Shown here piece by piece: positions 34,444 to 49,500 of a stretch of 64,000 bases of DNA (within the stretch, counting starts at the first letter, position 1; every line of letters starts with the position of its first letter). The stretch covers positions 7,568,676 through 7,632,675 of the forward strand of contig JACYXH010000216.1 of assembly GCA_026745465.1 (NCBI GenBank), in the 5' to 3' direction. The translations under genes were made by a program, and so were the position numbers. The notes below the pieces were generated by a model. It worked only from the letters and a program-made list of their open reading frames with translations, was not told where the DNA came from and searched no databases. This DNA comes from Lota lota (taxonomy: Eukaryota; Chordata; Actinopteri; Gadiformes; Lotidae).

Positions 34444-34803
34444 TGCGCACATCAGCACTGTGCAAGTGGACATCAGCACCGTGCATGTGCACATCAGCAC
34501 AGTGGACATTATCACCATACACACGCACATCAGCACCATGCATGCGCACATCAGCACAGTGCACATTATCGCCATGCACACGCACATAAGCACCATGCAT
34601 GCGCACATCAGCACAGTGCACGCGCACATCAGCACAGTGCACATTATCACCATGCACACGCACATCAGCACCATGCATGCGCACATCAGCACAGTGCACA
34701 TTATCACCATGCACACGCACATCAGCACCATGCATGCGCACATCAGCACAGTGCACATTATTACCATGCACACGCACATCAGCAATATTCATGGGCACAT
34801 CAG
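34444..34803. repeat. 57-bp minisatellite (with about 20-bp subrepeats)
   Basis: Units contain three related subrepeats built on GCACATCAGCAC, alternating CATGCATGCG, AGTGCACATT and CATGCACACG. The full period is 57 bp and about six units are visible. Because 57 is divisible by three and the unit has no stop, several frames on both strands stay open; the plus-strand frame from 34285 reads as histidine/alanine repeats. No start context, splice site or conserved flank supports a protein. Confidence 0.9.
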
Positions 34804-37511
<2,708 letters not shown>

Positions 37512-38968
37512 ACCTAATCTGGACCACGCAGCACTGCACATCCAATACCACCCCCTGCAACATGACGCACACACAGACACGTATACACACATAGATGTGC
37601 ACACAAACACTAAAACACTGCCACATATGGGCATAAACAAACCCATACGCTGAAAGTATGGACCAGATTTAACATGTGTTTGCACCACACCCTGGACAAT
37701 GATGTATGACCTCATAACTGCAAGCTGGTAGCTGTCGTGTTGTGGAGCTATTTAAAGACCAATCAGGATCTCTTCTTTACGGAGGAGGGGGTCCACCTTT
37801 TGTCTTTTCCATCGCTGACAACCTTTCAGAAAGAACAAAGGATGAGAGGGAGCGATGAAGAAAAAATATGAAATAATTAGGTTAGGGAGGAGAAACGAGT
37901 GGGTAGATGGAGAGGATGTGAGTCATAGATGCGGGATAGGGAGTCGAGGCAAGCAGAGATAGGCTATGGTGAGACTGCAGGAATGGAAACATATTTGTTA
38001 ATGCTTGTTGCCTCAGTTCTTGTGTTCATCATACTTATTTATAGTGAAGTCCTCCATGCTGCCCCCAATAGATACTAAATATGTATTGCACTTTTATGAC
38101 TGTCATCTGACAATATGCAGTATATGCCTAGTTATGCCTGTGATGAACCACGATCAGCTGATATCAGCCAATCGATATATCTCGGTATAAAGCCGAGTTC
38201 TATTGCCTTGTCCTTCTATGGGTGAGCACTCTAATCTCTGTACCGCCTTGAAGGCCCTCTCTGTGGCTGATTTTCTTGCATGCAATAGACATCATGAAAC
38301 TCAGGGAGACCCCAGAAGGGAAGCAGTTGGTGCAACCCTTCATATGAATGAAAGGTTTTGCAAGAACGTGGTGGTTGGCAGTGGATGGTGGAGGATGCGT
38401 AGGCCGTGAGTCAAGAAGTCTAGCCCACACTCTGTGTGGTACTGCCTGCCTGCCAGCATTCTTACTCCAAGTGAATTAACTGGCGTTGAGTTACGCACCA
38501 GCTAGATGCTCGCAGCACCGCTCCATAGAGCCAAGCTTTTTACACTCCTAGCCTATCCTAATCAAGCTGGCTGGGGTTGTGAATGAACCTATTGATCCGT
38601 CTGAACACGTTTTCCCTCCAACCCCCACGCTGTCCACCAGTCAGTTATCAATGTGTATGAATGGGAGAGCCACATGGGGGAGGAGAGCAGTGATGTGTTC
38701 CATTAGTCTGTGTTGAATCAAAAAGTGACCAACCAGGGATCAGCTTGCTTAGGGAGGCTCAAAAAGGGCATTGTTTACTGGTCAGGTAGAAATGGTCACA
38801 ATCTTGTACACCCTTCAGTCACGAACATGGTGCTGTGTTAAAGACTTTAAATAACTTTGCTTGGTTTTGGCTAATTGTTTTCTTCCCCCACTTTCTGTCT
38901 TTATCCTTCTCCTTAATCTCTCCCGCCCTCCCTCTCTCTCTCCCTCCTACTGTCCCCCCTCCCTCCAG
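37512..38968. other. End of the long 5' intron of osbpl5
   Basis: No recognised element. It ends in a long pyrimidine-rich tract (38880-38966) that forms the acceptor of the first coding exon. Confidence 0.5.
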
Positions 38969-40544
38969 AGGACCAGCTGGGTGTCAGGATGAAGGAGGAG
39001 ACTGTGTTCCAGCGCAGGCTTTCGCTGTGTCCCAATGCTACCTCGCCACCCAAGATTGACCCCCGCACCCTTACCCGCAACCTGTCTTACGGAGGAGACG
39101 ACGATCTGTATCAGCTCAGCACAGGTAACAAATAAATACAGTAATTCAAGGCTGGGAGGCTGGGATTTATTGTAGACCGTACAGAGTCTAGATTACTTTT
39201 AGCCTATGTCAAATAAACAGCCTCCTCTGTAACTAAGAGGATGTTTTCTATGTTTTAGTTGTTGGTCGGTCAGACTGGGCAATACATTTCATATAGCCAT
39301 TCATATGGTATTTGTCTTGTGGTCTATTGTTTCATTGTTAACTCTGGTTTTATATGAAGAAATGCAAGAACTATATATTGCAATGGTATCGTAAAAGCCT
39401 GAACTGGGGGGTGGGGGGGGCGATTGGAGTGCATGTTGACAATGAAATATGTGGCATACCACACAGCTGAGACGTCATGATATATATATATATATATATA
39501 TTGGCCGTAGTTAAGCTCAAGTGGTTTTGTTTTTATCTTTTGTGTGCGTTAGCTGGTTTCTCTATTGAGTTTATTTCTACATGACCTTTTAATAAGCGCT
39601 TTTTCCTTAAACTCAGGCAGCGAGATGGACGGGAACGGAGACTCTGTACTGAGCAGCGAGCTCAGCCCAGCCCAGTCACCTAGCAGCCAGGTTGGAACAC
39701 ACCTGCCTTGGCCACCCTATCTCTCACCTTTATCATTAGTCATCTTATTTTCATCTTTTTCACAATTATTGCACATTTCCTGGAAACCTGTTCTTGTGAA
39801 ATTGTGTTTTTCTCCTTTCCATCAACATCCTTTCATCATAACCCTCAAGGCTTTAACAGTTTGGACTTTTTTTTTTTCATCAGTCCTAACTGTGTGCCTG
39901 TGTGTCCATTCATCCTTATAGGCTAGACATGTTTCATAGCCACCCCGTCCTTCTCCTCAGTTACATGTTCTTCCTCATCTCCCTCACCCCAGTCTGAGTC
40001 CAGGATGTTCAATGGTGTGGAGAAGGAGTGCCACTCCCCCACAGAGAGACTGGCCCGGAAGGAGTCCCTCAAGGTGCGTTGCCCTCTATCCACTTGTGTC
40101 ACAAACGGTTCATCTGTTCATCCTTTATTCTGCTCTCTTCAAAACCCTACGACGCCATGCCATTCTTCTCTTTGTGCTCTTAAAGCACTTACAGTAAGAT
40201 CTGTTTAAAAATTATCATTTTTATTTGTCATTCAGATGTGGGGAAATGACATTCAGAATACATGCCCCATTTTTTTATCTGCATTTGAAATGATAGGGAA
40301 TTGACTATGTGAGCAAAGGCCTGAGTTTGACTGTGTGTGACTCTGATGCCCCCTAGTGAGATAAATTGCACCATGGACTTTTACTGATTTTCCTATTGAA
40401 TCTAATGGTGACCGCTCAAGCTTGTATTTTTCAATGTCACAGGTCCAGAAGCGAAATTACAGACAGGAGAAGAAACGGGCAGCCAAAGAACTGTTTAGTG
40501 CGTTGAAGGACCCCAGGGTTGTCATCATGTCCGACTGGCTCAAG
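38969..40544 (+). CDS. osbpl5: osbpl5 N-terminal exons: start, Ser-rich linker, polybasic segment
   Basis: The start ATG lies 20 nt into the exon with AGG at -3 to -1 and AAG after it. MKEE and the [21 protein letters not shown] segment are the ORP5 N-terminus. Exon 39617-39690 encodes a Ser/Pro-rich linker; exon 39993-40073 holds [11 protein letters not shown] and ends RKESLK. Exon 40443-40544 gives [20 protein letters not shown], the basic, helix-prone stretch preceding the PH domain. In ORP5/8 this stretch helps bind plasma-membrane phosphoinositides. Confidence 0.93.
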
Positions 40545-43500
40545 GTACGGTCATGCCCTTCAACAATCATCACAAATAAAACTGCTAGCAGCAACAGTTG
40601 TAAGCCAACCCATTCTAGATTTTGTTTATAATGTTTGGAAACTTTTGCTGTTTACGTTTTAAGCTAAATTTAGCAGGTGTCTTCTTGGAGATACTTAATA
40701 AAATCTTAATATAGTAATTATAATGTTTTATTATGTTAATAGTACTAATTATTATTATTATTATTATTATAACAATGAATCTCCATTCAAAACATGGAAT
40801 AGTTAGGAAACTTAACTCAAATACTGGTTATTATTGATTTGTATTCATCTGCCTCACCTGATGGCCAATTGGAGCTGAAGATCACTCACCCATTGTACCG
40901 ACCTTTAAGCTCCCCGATTGGCTAACTAAATGGGGTTGGTTGCCATGCCACAAGAACTAAAACTAAACTGTCAATTTAAATGGTATAAAAAAAAGGGGTT
41001 GGTCCAATTCATCTTTGCCAACTTAAATAAATGAGTTATACAACTTCAAATTCTTTTTTTTATTTTGTTTTGATATTTAAAAATCTATTTTGCTCTGACT
41101 GGTTTCTCCAAAATGGCTACCCTACCATTAACATTGCTGTCATTGCTAACCATATAACTAAAATCAAATGCAAAATAATACAATAAAAATAGGCCATTTG
41201 GTGGATGCTTTTCCACCAAAGCGTCATTATAATACGCATAGGTTCTTAACATGGCCAAAAACTGTGGATATATCTAGCCTTTTTTAATTTAATGAATAAT
41301 TATTTTAAAAGTTCTGGGCACAAGTGATCCTTATAGTTCTTTAACAATAATCTCTGTACCCTCCACTGGTCCTGCTTCAGATTCGAGGCTCTTTAAAGAG
41401 CTGGACCAAGCTGTGGTGCATTCTGAAGCCTGGAGTTCTCCTGATTTACAAGACTCCCAAGACTGACCACTGGGTGGGCACCATCCTCCTCAACGCCTGC
41501 AAGCTGATCGAGAGGCCCTCCAAGAAGGACGGCTTCTGCTTCAAGCTATACCACCCACTTGACAAGTCAATCTGGGCCGTCAAGGTGAACAGGCTAACTG
41601 AAAATACACATTTATTTTGAACTCTCGTTACTTTTAAAGGTGCTTTAGGTACGATTTAAAGGTCCAGTGTGTAAAATTGAGGTGGTCACTAGCGGTGAGT
41701 TTGCAGATTGCAACCAACTGAATCCCACCCATGTCTTTCCAATGACTACGGTTGCCTGTATTGTGTAAGGTGCCAGTAGGTGCTTCGAAAATGATGTGAT
41801 CCAAGTGTCAAGTGATGTCGTCTTTGCAGCGGATGATGTCCACGTCTGAGAGAGGTTTAAGGTTCTAGGTCACTTTTAGTAAAAAAAAGCTGTGGTTTGT
41901 GTGGGTGTGTGTAGCTCCGTCTGTGCAGAGGTTGATGTCTGCGTCCGAGAGGGGGTTAAGCTTCTAGGACACTTATCGTATAATGCCACTTTGTGTGTGA
42001 AGAGTTGTGGAGCTCCTGGCCAGCGGTTGATTATGATGTCCGCGTCTGAGAGAGGGTTAAACTTCTCAGACACTTATAATGCCACGGTGTATGTGTGGAT
42101 GTGTGAAGGTCGTTCTGGACAGCCGTTGATTTTGATGTCCACGTCCGAGAGGGTTAAGCTTCTTGGATACATAGTATAACGCCACGATGTGTGGCACATT
42201 TCATAGACAACATCGCTCATTATAACGCTCCTACACAACAACGGTACTAAAAAAGTAATCACAAATGGGTGAGCCGTTCTCTCAAGAGCCGTTTGTCCAT
42301 TCTGGGCTACTGCAGAACCATGGCAGTGCAACATGGCGGCCTCCGTGTAAGAGGACCCGCTCCCCACGTAGACATAAAACGCTCAAACGAAGGTAACGAA
42401 AACACAATGATTCTTATTTTCATTGGATTATAGACTAATTGAAACATACTTATGAATGTTATATTACATTTTTGCCAAGTCTGTTCCGTTAGATGCCACT
42501 AACTTCTACACACTGGACCTTTTTAAGAGCTAGTATTTCAGTGTAATATGTTAGAAATGGAATCGCCATAAGTCAGTTACTAGTGAGTGAAATGCGCTGT
42601 GAGAATATCTGTTCTGGTTCACTGCGCGCATGTCTCTGTATGAGACAGTTTAGATGGTAGACCGCTCCCAGCTAATTTCTGAGCAATTTTTCTTTCGAAA
42701 TCTTGCTCTTTTCTGCTCTTTCTTGACAGCACTTGAATCTTACCTACAGCAGATTTAAAGGAAGGACTATAGTATGATTAGTATTAAATGTGTCCCTCAA
42801 AGTTTCTGCATCGGAATGCCATCCAATGTGATTTGAATGCTGACCTGTGATCCTATTTGAAACTGTAATTGTAAAAGCTTGCAATAGGAATACTCTTCTG
42901 CGACAGTAATATTAAGAAGCAGAAGCAGAAGAAACATAAAATCAGTGAAGCTTGATTATACTCCAGGTGTTCAATTACTCAGAAATCTGTTTCGATGGCT
43001 GAAATGATGTTTTACTGAGCCTCGATGTAATCATGTGTTGTTGCCATCGCGCCAGGGTCCCACAGGAGAGAACGTTGGTTCCATAACCCAGCCACTGCCC
43101 AGCAGTTACCTGATCTTCCGAGCTGCCTCGGAGTCTGACGGTGAGCTGGGATTTTATTTAGCCATACAAATATATAGTGGAGATATGAATATCAAATGTC
43201 TTTGTTTTAGACGGGTGGGTCACTGTCACTTACTTCTCCATTTGGTTATTTTGTGTGTGAGCCATGTTTCAGCCATCTTGTCTGAACACAATTTGCTTGG
43301 ATTTAGTGCCATTTAACATCATGCCACATGTAATGAATGTGAGCACATTGTGATAATAAAAATATAAAAAGCTTCTTGTGAAACACAGCTTTATTTAGTA
43401 AAACAACCATGCAGGAAATGTGACTTTCAAAACCAGCTAGACTGGCTAGGTGGTTCCCTAACAGAAGGTTTGCTATAGATATCTATAAGAGGTAGGTTTT

Positions 43501-46500
43501 AATGACCGTCTCACACTGATCTTGTGCCCAGGTCGCTGTTGGATGGATGCCCTGGAGCTGGCACTGAGCTGCTCCAGTATTTACAAGCTGACTGCCAAAG
43601 GTGGGAGAGAGGCCGACTTCAACGCGTCCTCTGACTCCTCCCACATTCTCCACCTGCTGCAGTCCACTGCCCTCAGCGACGCAGAGCTGCTACAGTGAGT
43701 CCCCGAGGCACCCCTACACACACAACCACATGACGACAACAGCAACACAGATCACACATCACTGACTAGATCATGGTTTGAAAAATGTTGTTGCCATAAA
43801 ATTACGCTTTTGTACTTACGGGGTGACACGCATGTTGTATTATGGGTCTCGTAGGCTGCTTCTGAAATTGCTACTTCAGAATCTGCCTTTGCTGTATAAA
43901 AGCAACATAAAATTCTTGTTTGTCTTTATTTGAGGGTATAGTCGTGTTTTTCAACCTTTAAAGAAGACCGTGTTTGTACACTGGTGACATCATTATACAC
44001 AGATACCGCCCCTCCCACACACACAAACAACCGCACGCACACAACTCCTCCCCCTCCTTTCAGGGTGTGAGCCCTCCCACAGCCATATAATCCAGCACTC
44101 CCTGCTCTCCTGCTCCTCTGCCAGCCAATCTCAGCCTCCTGGCCAGGTCACATGACATACGGAAGAGCAGGAAGAGTAGAATGGAAACCTTGCACAACCC
44201 GGAGAGTGCGGGAGCACACACTCGGACATTAGAAGCACAAATAACGTATTCATAGCCTTCATTAATTTCACACTGATGATACTTCAAAGTGTTTGCTTGC
44301 ACTTGCTTCACTTTGCTTGCATACCCACATGCGTATACACACAAACACACACACACACAAACTTAAAAGGAAATCAGAGGAGCTAAGTATAGACTATTGT
44401 GGTGGTATTTAGTGTCAACTGTGGTATCTTCTTGAAGCTGGAACGGCAGTTATTTGTCTTCAAGGTAAGCAAATGTTGATACTCCTGGGGGGGCGGGGGG
44501 CGGTTGGTAGATTTGTCGCAGAATAAACTGGAATGCTGTATTGCAGGTATATTCTGATTTAGGGCAGGATGGTTGTAACTGACATTATCTAGTGGGCGTT
44601 TTGTGCTGATTATGTGCTATGCGTTTCCCTGTTTATAAAACTCCTGACGTTCTCATTTCCTTTTATTTGCTGAGGCAAGGGGATAGTGTGTTACTTTGTG
44701 CTTCAATATGTTATGCACACTTAAATCATGCCCTTTTAGTAAGACATAGATGTGTTACTGTTGAAATAAAGGGTGAAACTGGAGCCACGATGTTTCTACT
44801 TAGTAGTTACTTTTCTGCCCTTGTTTTACACCCCACCAAACTTTCTCACTCACCCTGTCTTGTGCTCTATCCCTCTTCATCTTTCATAAATCTTTTTTTA
44901 TTCCTTCCTGACTCTTACCACATACCTAGAACATTCCACACTGGACCCTCCAGGTTTTTCAATCGATGGCTGATAAACGATTTATCCTTCTGTCCATCCA
45001 TCCATCCATTCTGTTTTGACCACAGAAAGGCCACCAACCTTCTAGTTATTGAGAAGACAAGCGTTTCTGAAATAGGTTCTATGTGTTTAGACTGTAGCAC
45101 AAATAATCGATTTGCATACATTGTTCCTGAATACATTTGCATGCATAATCTTTCTTTAAGGACCGGTGAGCTCCTTAGTGAAATCCGGTGCATCACCGTG
45201 ATGGCTAATAACATTTCACATCAAGTTTTTTTGTAGGTTGGTGGGCTCACAGACCCCGACCGGTGGATGTGTGTCAGACCCCAGGGGTACAGCCTGAGTC
45301 TAGCACTCTTAAGACATTCAAGCAAATGTACTTTTTCATCTTGCTTGCTCATTTCCAAAGGATGTTCAACAAAGTAACTAAGTTCTCTGTTGAATCCAAG
45401 TAAAAAAATAAAGTTTCACTCATTTTAGGACATAATCTAATTTCTTTGCAAACAACAACGAGCATAAGCCACCTTCATTTGAGGTTGACATTCATTCCAG
45501 CGAATCCCAACGCCAGCTGATTTTACTGCTACTACTACTTCAGCCTTTAAACGGTTTGTGGTCAAAACACTCTTTGTTCCGCCAACCGACAAAGCCAAGT
45601 GATGCAAAGCGTGGCCATTATAAACTAAATGTAATTACAGCGATATGTTGGAAAGTTAAACTACATTAATGTCTCTTTCCAGCTACCCCAATGGTATGCT
45701 CAATGTGATAAAAGGGCGATACCGTTTAAATTAGTATTGGCAGTATTGGTCTGTTATACTGGTTATCTCATACTGTACTTATTAGCGAGCTGGGTGGCTG
45801 AGTGGCTCACAACGGCTGGTTGTTCATATCTTTACTGCTCTTGCTCATCACACTAGAGGTCTTCAGGGGTCTACCCAAACCCTAGGATCCATGACCCAAC
45901 CCAGGACCCGTACGGGTTAGGGTCCACATTTTATTATGGTACATCTGTTGCAGGTCGGATCCCATTCTATTATCGTGGTTCCTGGGTCTTATCATTATGT
46001 GTAAAACCCGAATGGATCCGAGCAACCCTGTGATCAGCGCTGATAAAGACAGAAACGCATGGAAGTGCTGTGACTTGCGTGGTGATCAGGCTGACTATTA
46101 GGATCATATTACCAGAGCAAGAAATAAGGTGATAAAACCGCAAGAGCACGAAATAAGGGGAAAAAACGTTGTCAGAGCGGAGGAAAGGAGACGGTAAAGA
46201 TGGATGTCAGGTGTATGATTCGCAGCAAATTTGCCGGTCCATTAGGGTTCAGGTCCGTCATTTTGGCCCTGTGAAGACTTCTACATCACACTCCTTTGCA
46301 CCTTCTTGTTCCACTCCTAGGTTGAATGACTCTGATTTCATGGTAAATCACCAAATGGAGAACGACGGCTTCTCTGACAAATCGGAGCGCGAGGCTCACG
46401 AGGACTGGGACACGCCGGCCAATGAGAACGGTGGGAGGTTGACAGAGGAGAGCGACATGGACCAAGCAGATGACCTGTCTCCCTGTCTGCAGGCCACGGC

Positions 46501-49500
46501 TTACGTGGAGCAGGGCCTAGAGGAGATGGCAGAGGTGAGGGGTAGTAGTGTAGCGCTCATTGTGCTATGCCACTGATGGCAACTTCCTCTTCCTCTTTTT
46601 CCTTTGGCATAATGGAATTATGTAACTCAATTTCAAGTCTTCCTATGCATGTTTTGTAACCAGGGGATGTCAGTTCATGTGTTGGGTTTCATTAAGTAGA
46701 GACAGGGGTGTTGTTTTGTGATTAGCATGTTTTCTGAAGGACTCGTGCAATCGTAGCTGACAAAGCGTTCCGATGATTCTATTTACATCTCCAAATGTAG
46801 GCCCATTGTCAGCGTTTATCTGTTAGTTCCTCTAGCCTAGTTGTAGTTCACCCCCAGTGCCTTTCTGTTAGCTCCTCTAGCCTAGTTGTAGTTTACCCCC
46901 AGTGCCTTTCTATTAGCTCCTCTAGCATAGTTGTAGATTACCCCCAGTCCCTTCTGTTAGCTCCTCTAGCCTAGTTGTTGGGCCCTTAACCCAAGTTGCA
47001 ATATTGTTCCTTAACCTAGCGGACACACATTGCCTTCCTTCTTACCTACCTAGCCTAGGCTACACCCAGTTGCTTTTCATCTAGCCTGGCAGACCCCCAA
47101 TATTCACTTCTTCTACTTAGTCCTGTAGCGTAGCTGCTTCTGTTTTAGCCTCCTTAGCCTAGCTGATCCCCAGTATCCACCCCCTCCCCCTCCACCCAGG
47201 CTGGCGAAGCCTCCCAGGTGGAGACGGTGTCTGAAGAGAACAAGGGTCTGATCTGGACGCTGCTGAAGCAACTGCGGCCCGGCATGGACCTATCCAAGGT
47301 GGTGCTGCCGACTTTCATCCTGGAGCCGCGCTCATTCCTGGATAAGCTGTCAGACTACTACTACCATGCTGACCTGCTGTCACAGTCCGTACCTCACCTG
47401 CACTCGCCTCACATCCAAGCCCAGATGTCTTATTCAAATCGAACAATCTAACTTGTCCAAGCACAACACTTTGTCTGTTCGCTGATTCGTAGGCATTCTG
47501 ATATTTAGAGAATTCTGGGGCTGTCGATTTCCAAAGGCTTGCCCAATTTATGTTCTAATCTTAAATCAACAAACACCCCCAATTAGTTAAAAAGGTTGCA
47601 TTTATGTAATTACAAATTCAGAGCATGCCTTCATCCTTTCCCCGGTCTTCTCAGAGCTGTGCTGGAGGAGAGTGCGTACGGTCGGATCAAGCAGGTGGTG
47701 CGCTGGTACCTTTCTGGCTTCTACAAGAAGCCCAAGGTGGGTTCTTATGTTGATTATTAACACATAATGAGCTACAATGGGAACTGCTCGATGAGCTAAG
47801 ATATACCAACGGAATGTGTTTTCATACTGATCATAGGTCACATGCGTGACACACATACATTATTAATGCCATTATTAATGCCCCATACCTTTTTTATTTT
47901 TTAGAAAGGGTGGCTAATGAAATAAATTCAATTTGACCACTTTCAAATGGCTCTGAGGATGTTCTTAGAATGGGTACGTTGCTGCTGTCAGTCAAGATGT
48001 ATTCCGTTCAAGTACAATGGAGCAAATTGGAAAGATGCAGAGGCTGTGATAAGATGGTGGGGGGTGGGGGTGACCCAGCAACAGTCTGAATATCAGGTTT
48101 CAAAACATGAGGACAGCTGAAAAGGGCCTGCAATTAGGTTGTTTCCGCCTTAAAGCTCAGAGTGATATTCTTGGATTATATTTCACATACAGTACCAGTC
48201 AAACATTTCGACACACTTAGTCATTCAAGGTTTTTCTTTAGTTGCGTAGTGTAGAAATGTGTAGCAGACATGACGAAATAACATACAATAAGTATAAAGT
48301 ATAAACATGTTGCAACTTTGCAGTCTGAGCAATCTTTCAACCATTCTGTTGGTGCAAATATAGCATCTAGAAATAGGCACTACCTTTGCCGTCTTGTGTG
48401 TGGGCCTGTAGGGTCATGTTCTACATGTGTGTTCTCCACAGGGTCTCAAGAAGCCATACAACCCCATTCTGGGCGAGACGTTCCGCTGCTGCTGGCTCCA
48501 CCCACAGACTGACAGCTGCACCTATTACATCGCTGAACAGGTCAGTCCGTTTCCATGGTGATCAGACACCTCGGCGCAAGTAGAACTCCGACATTTTAAG
48601 TTAATAACAAGGATTCCATCTTTAATTCATTTCAAACCTAAAAAGAAGTTTGACTTCATGTCAAACTTTAAAACAGTAGACCAGTGGATAGAAAATATCA
48701 CGGATGAAAATCCTAATGAAATATGCCTAACACCTTTTTCCCTCTTGCTATGTCTCTGGAACAGGTCTCCCACCATCCGCCCATCTCTGCCTTCTACATC
48801 AGCAATAAGAAGGACGGCTTCTGCATCAGCGGCAGCATCTTGGCCAAGTCCAAGTTCTATGGTAGGGAATGTCACTTTGAATTGGTTACTGGTGAAGAAT
48901 ACATATAAAGGAATACACCCTTTCCGTCATTTGAAGTAGATATGTCGATCTAAATGTGTCTTGTTTCCGTGTGAACTTCACATTATTTTCTTAAGTAGTT
49001 ATAGTCTTAGTCTCCTAATGAAAATGTCCTTAAAAATTGGTCAAATATTTAAGAAATAAATAATATATTAAAAAAAGAAGTCATTTATTCTTAATTAAAT
49101 CAAGGAAATGACCCTGTTGTAATGGTTCATGTGGATGAGGGTTGTTGAGACTGGGAAACCTGTCAACCGTCTGCCACAGTTGTGCTGCCAGCTGGCTGTC
49201 AACAGCGAAGACGAGAGCCAGAACAGGCTAATGTTACTGTCCTACCACACTGCTTCATCCCATGTTTGCTTCATTCCACAATACATCCAGCATAGGGCTG
49301 GACATATTGGCCCCATAATTCAATGGATTATGGTGTTAATACCTCCTGCTTTTAACACATGGATGTATAATCAACCCATGAGCTCAATGCGCAATGGATA
49401 AGCATACTTTGATGTCTCCTCTTCCCTTGTTTCCACTTGCAGGTAACTCTCTGTCTGCCATCTTAGATGGTAAAGCCAGACTACATTTTCTCAGCAGGGA

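Noticed and set aside
44619..45236. 205-codon plus-strand frame in an osbpl5 intron
   Set aside because: Composition is not protein-like (Cys/Phe/Ser rich, AT-rich codons), no homology recognised, sits wholly inside an intron.
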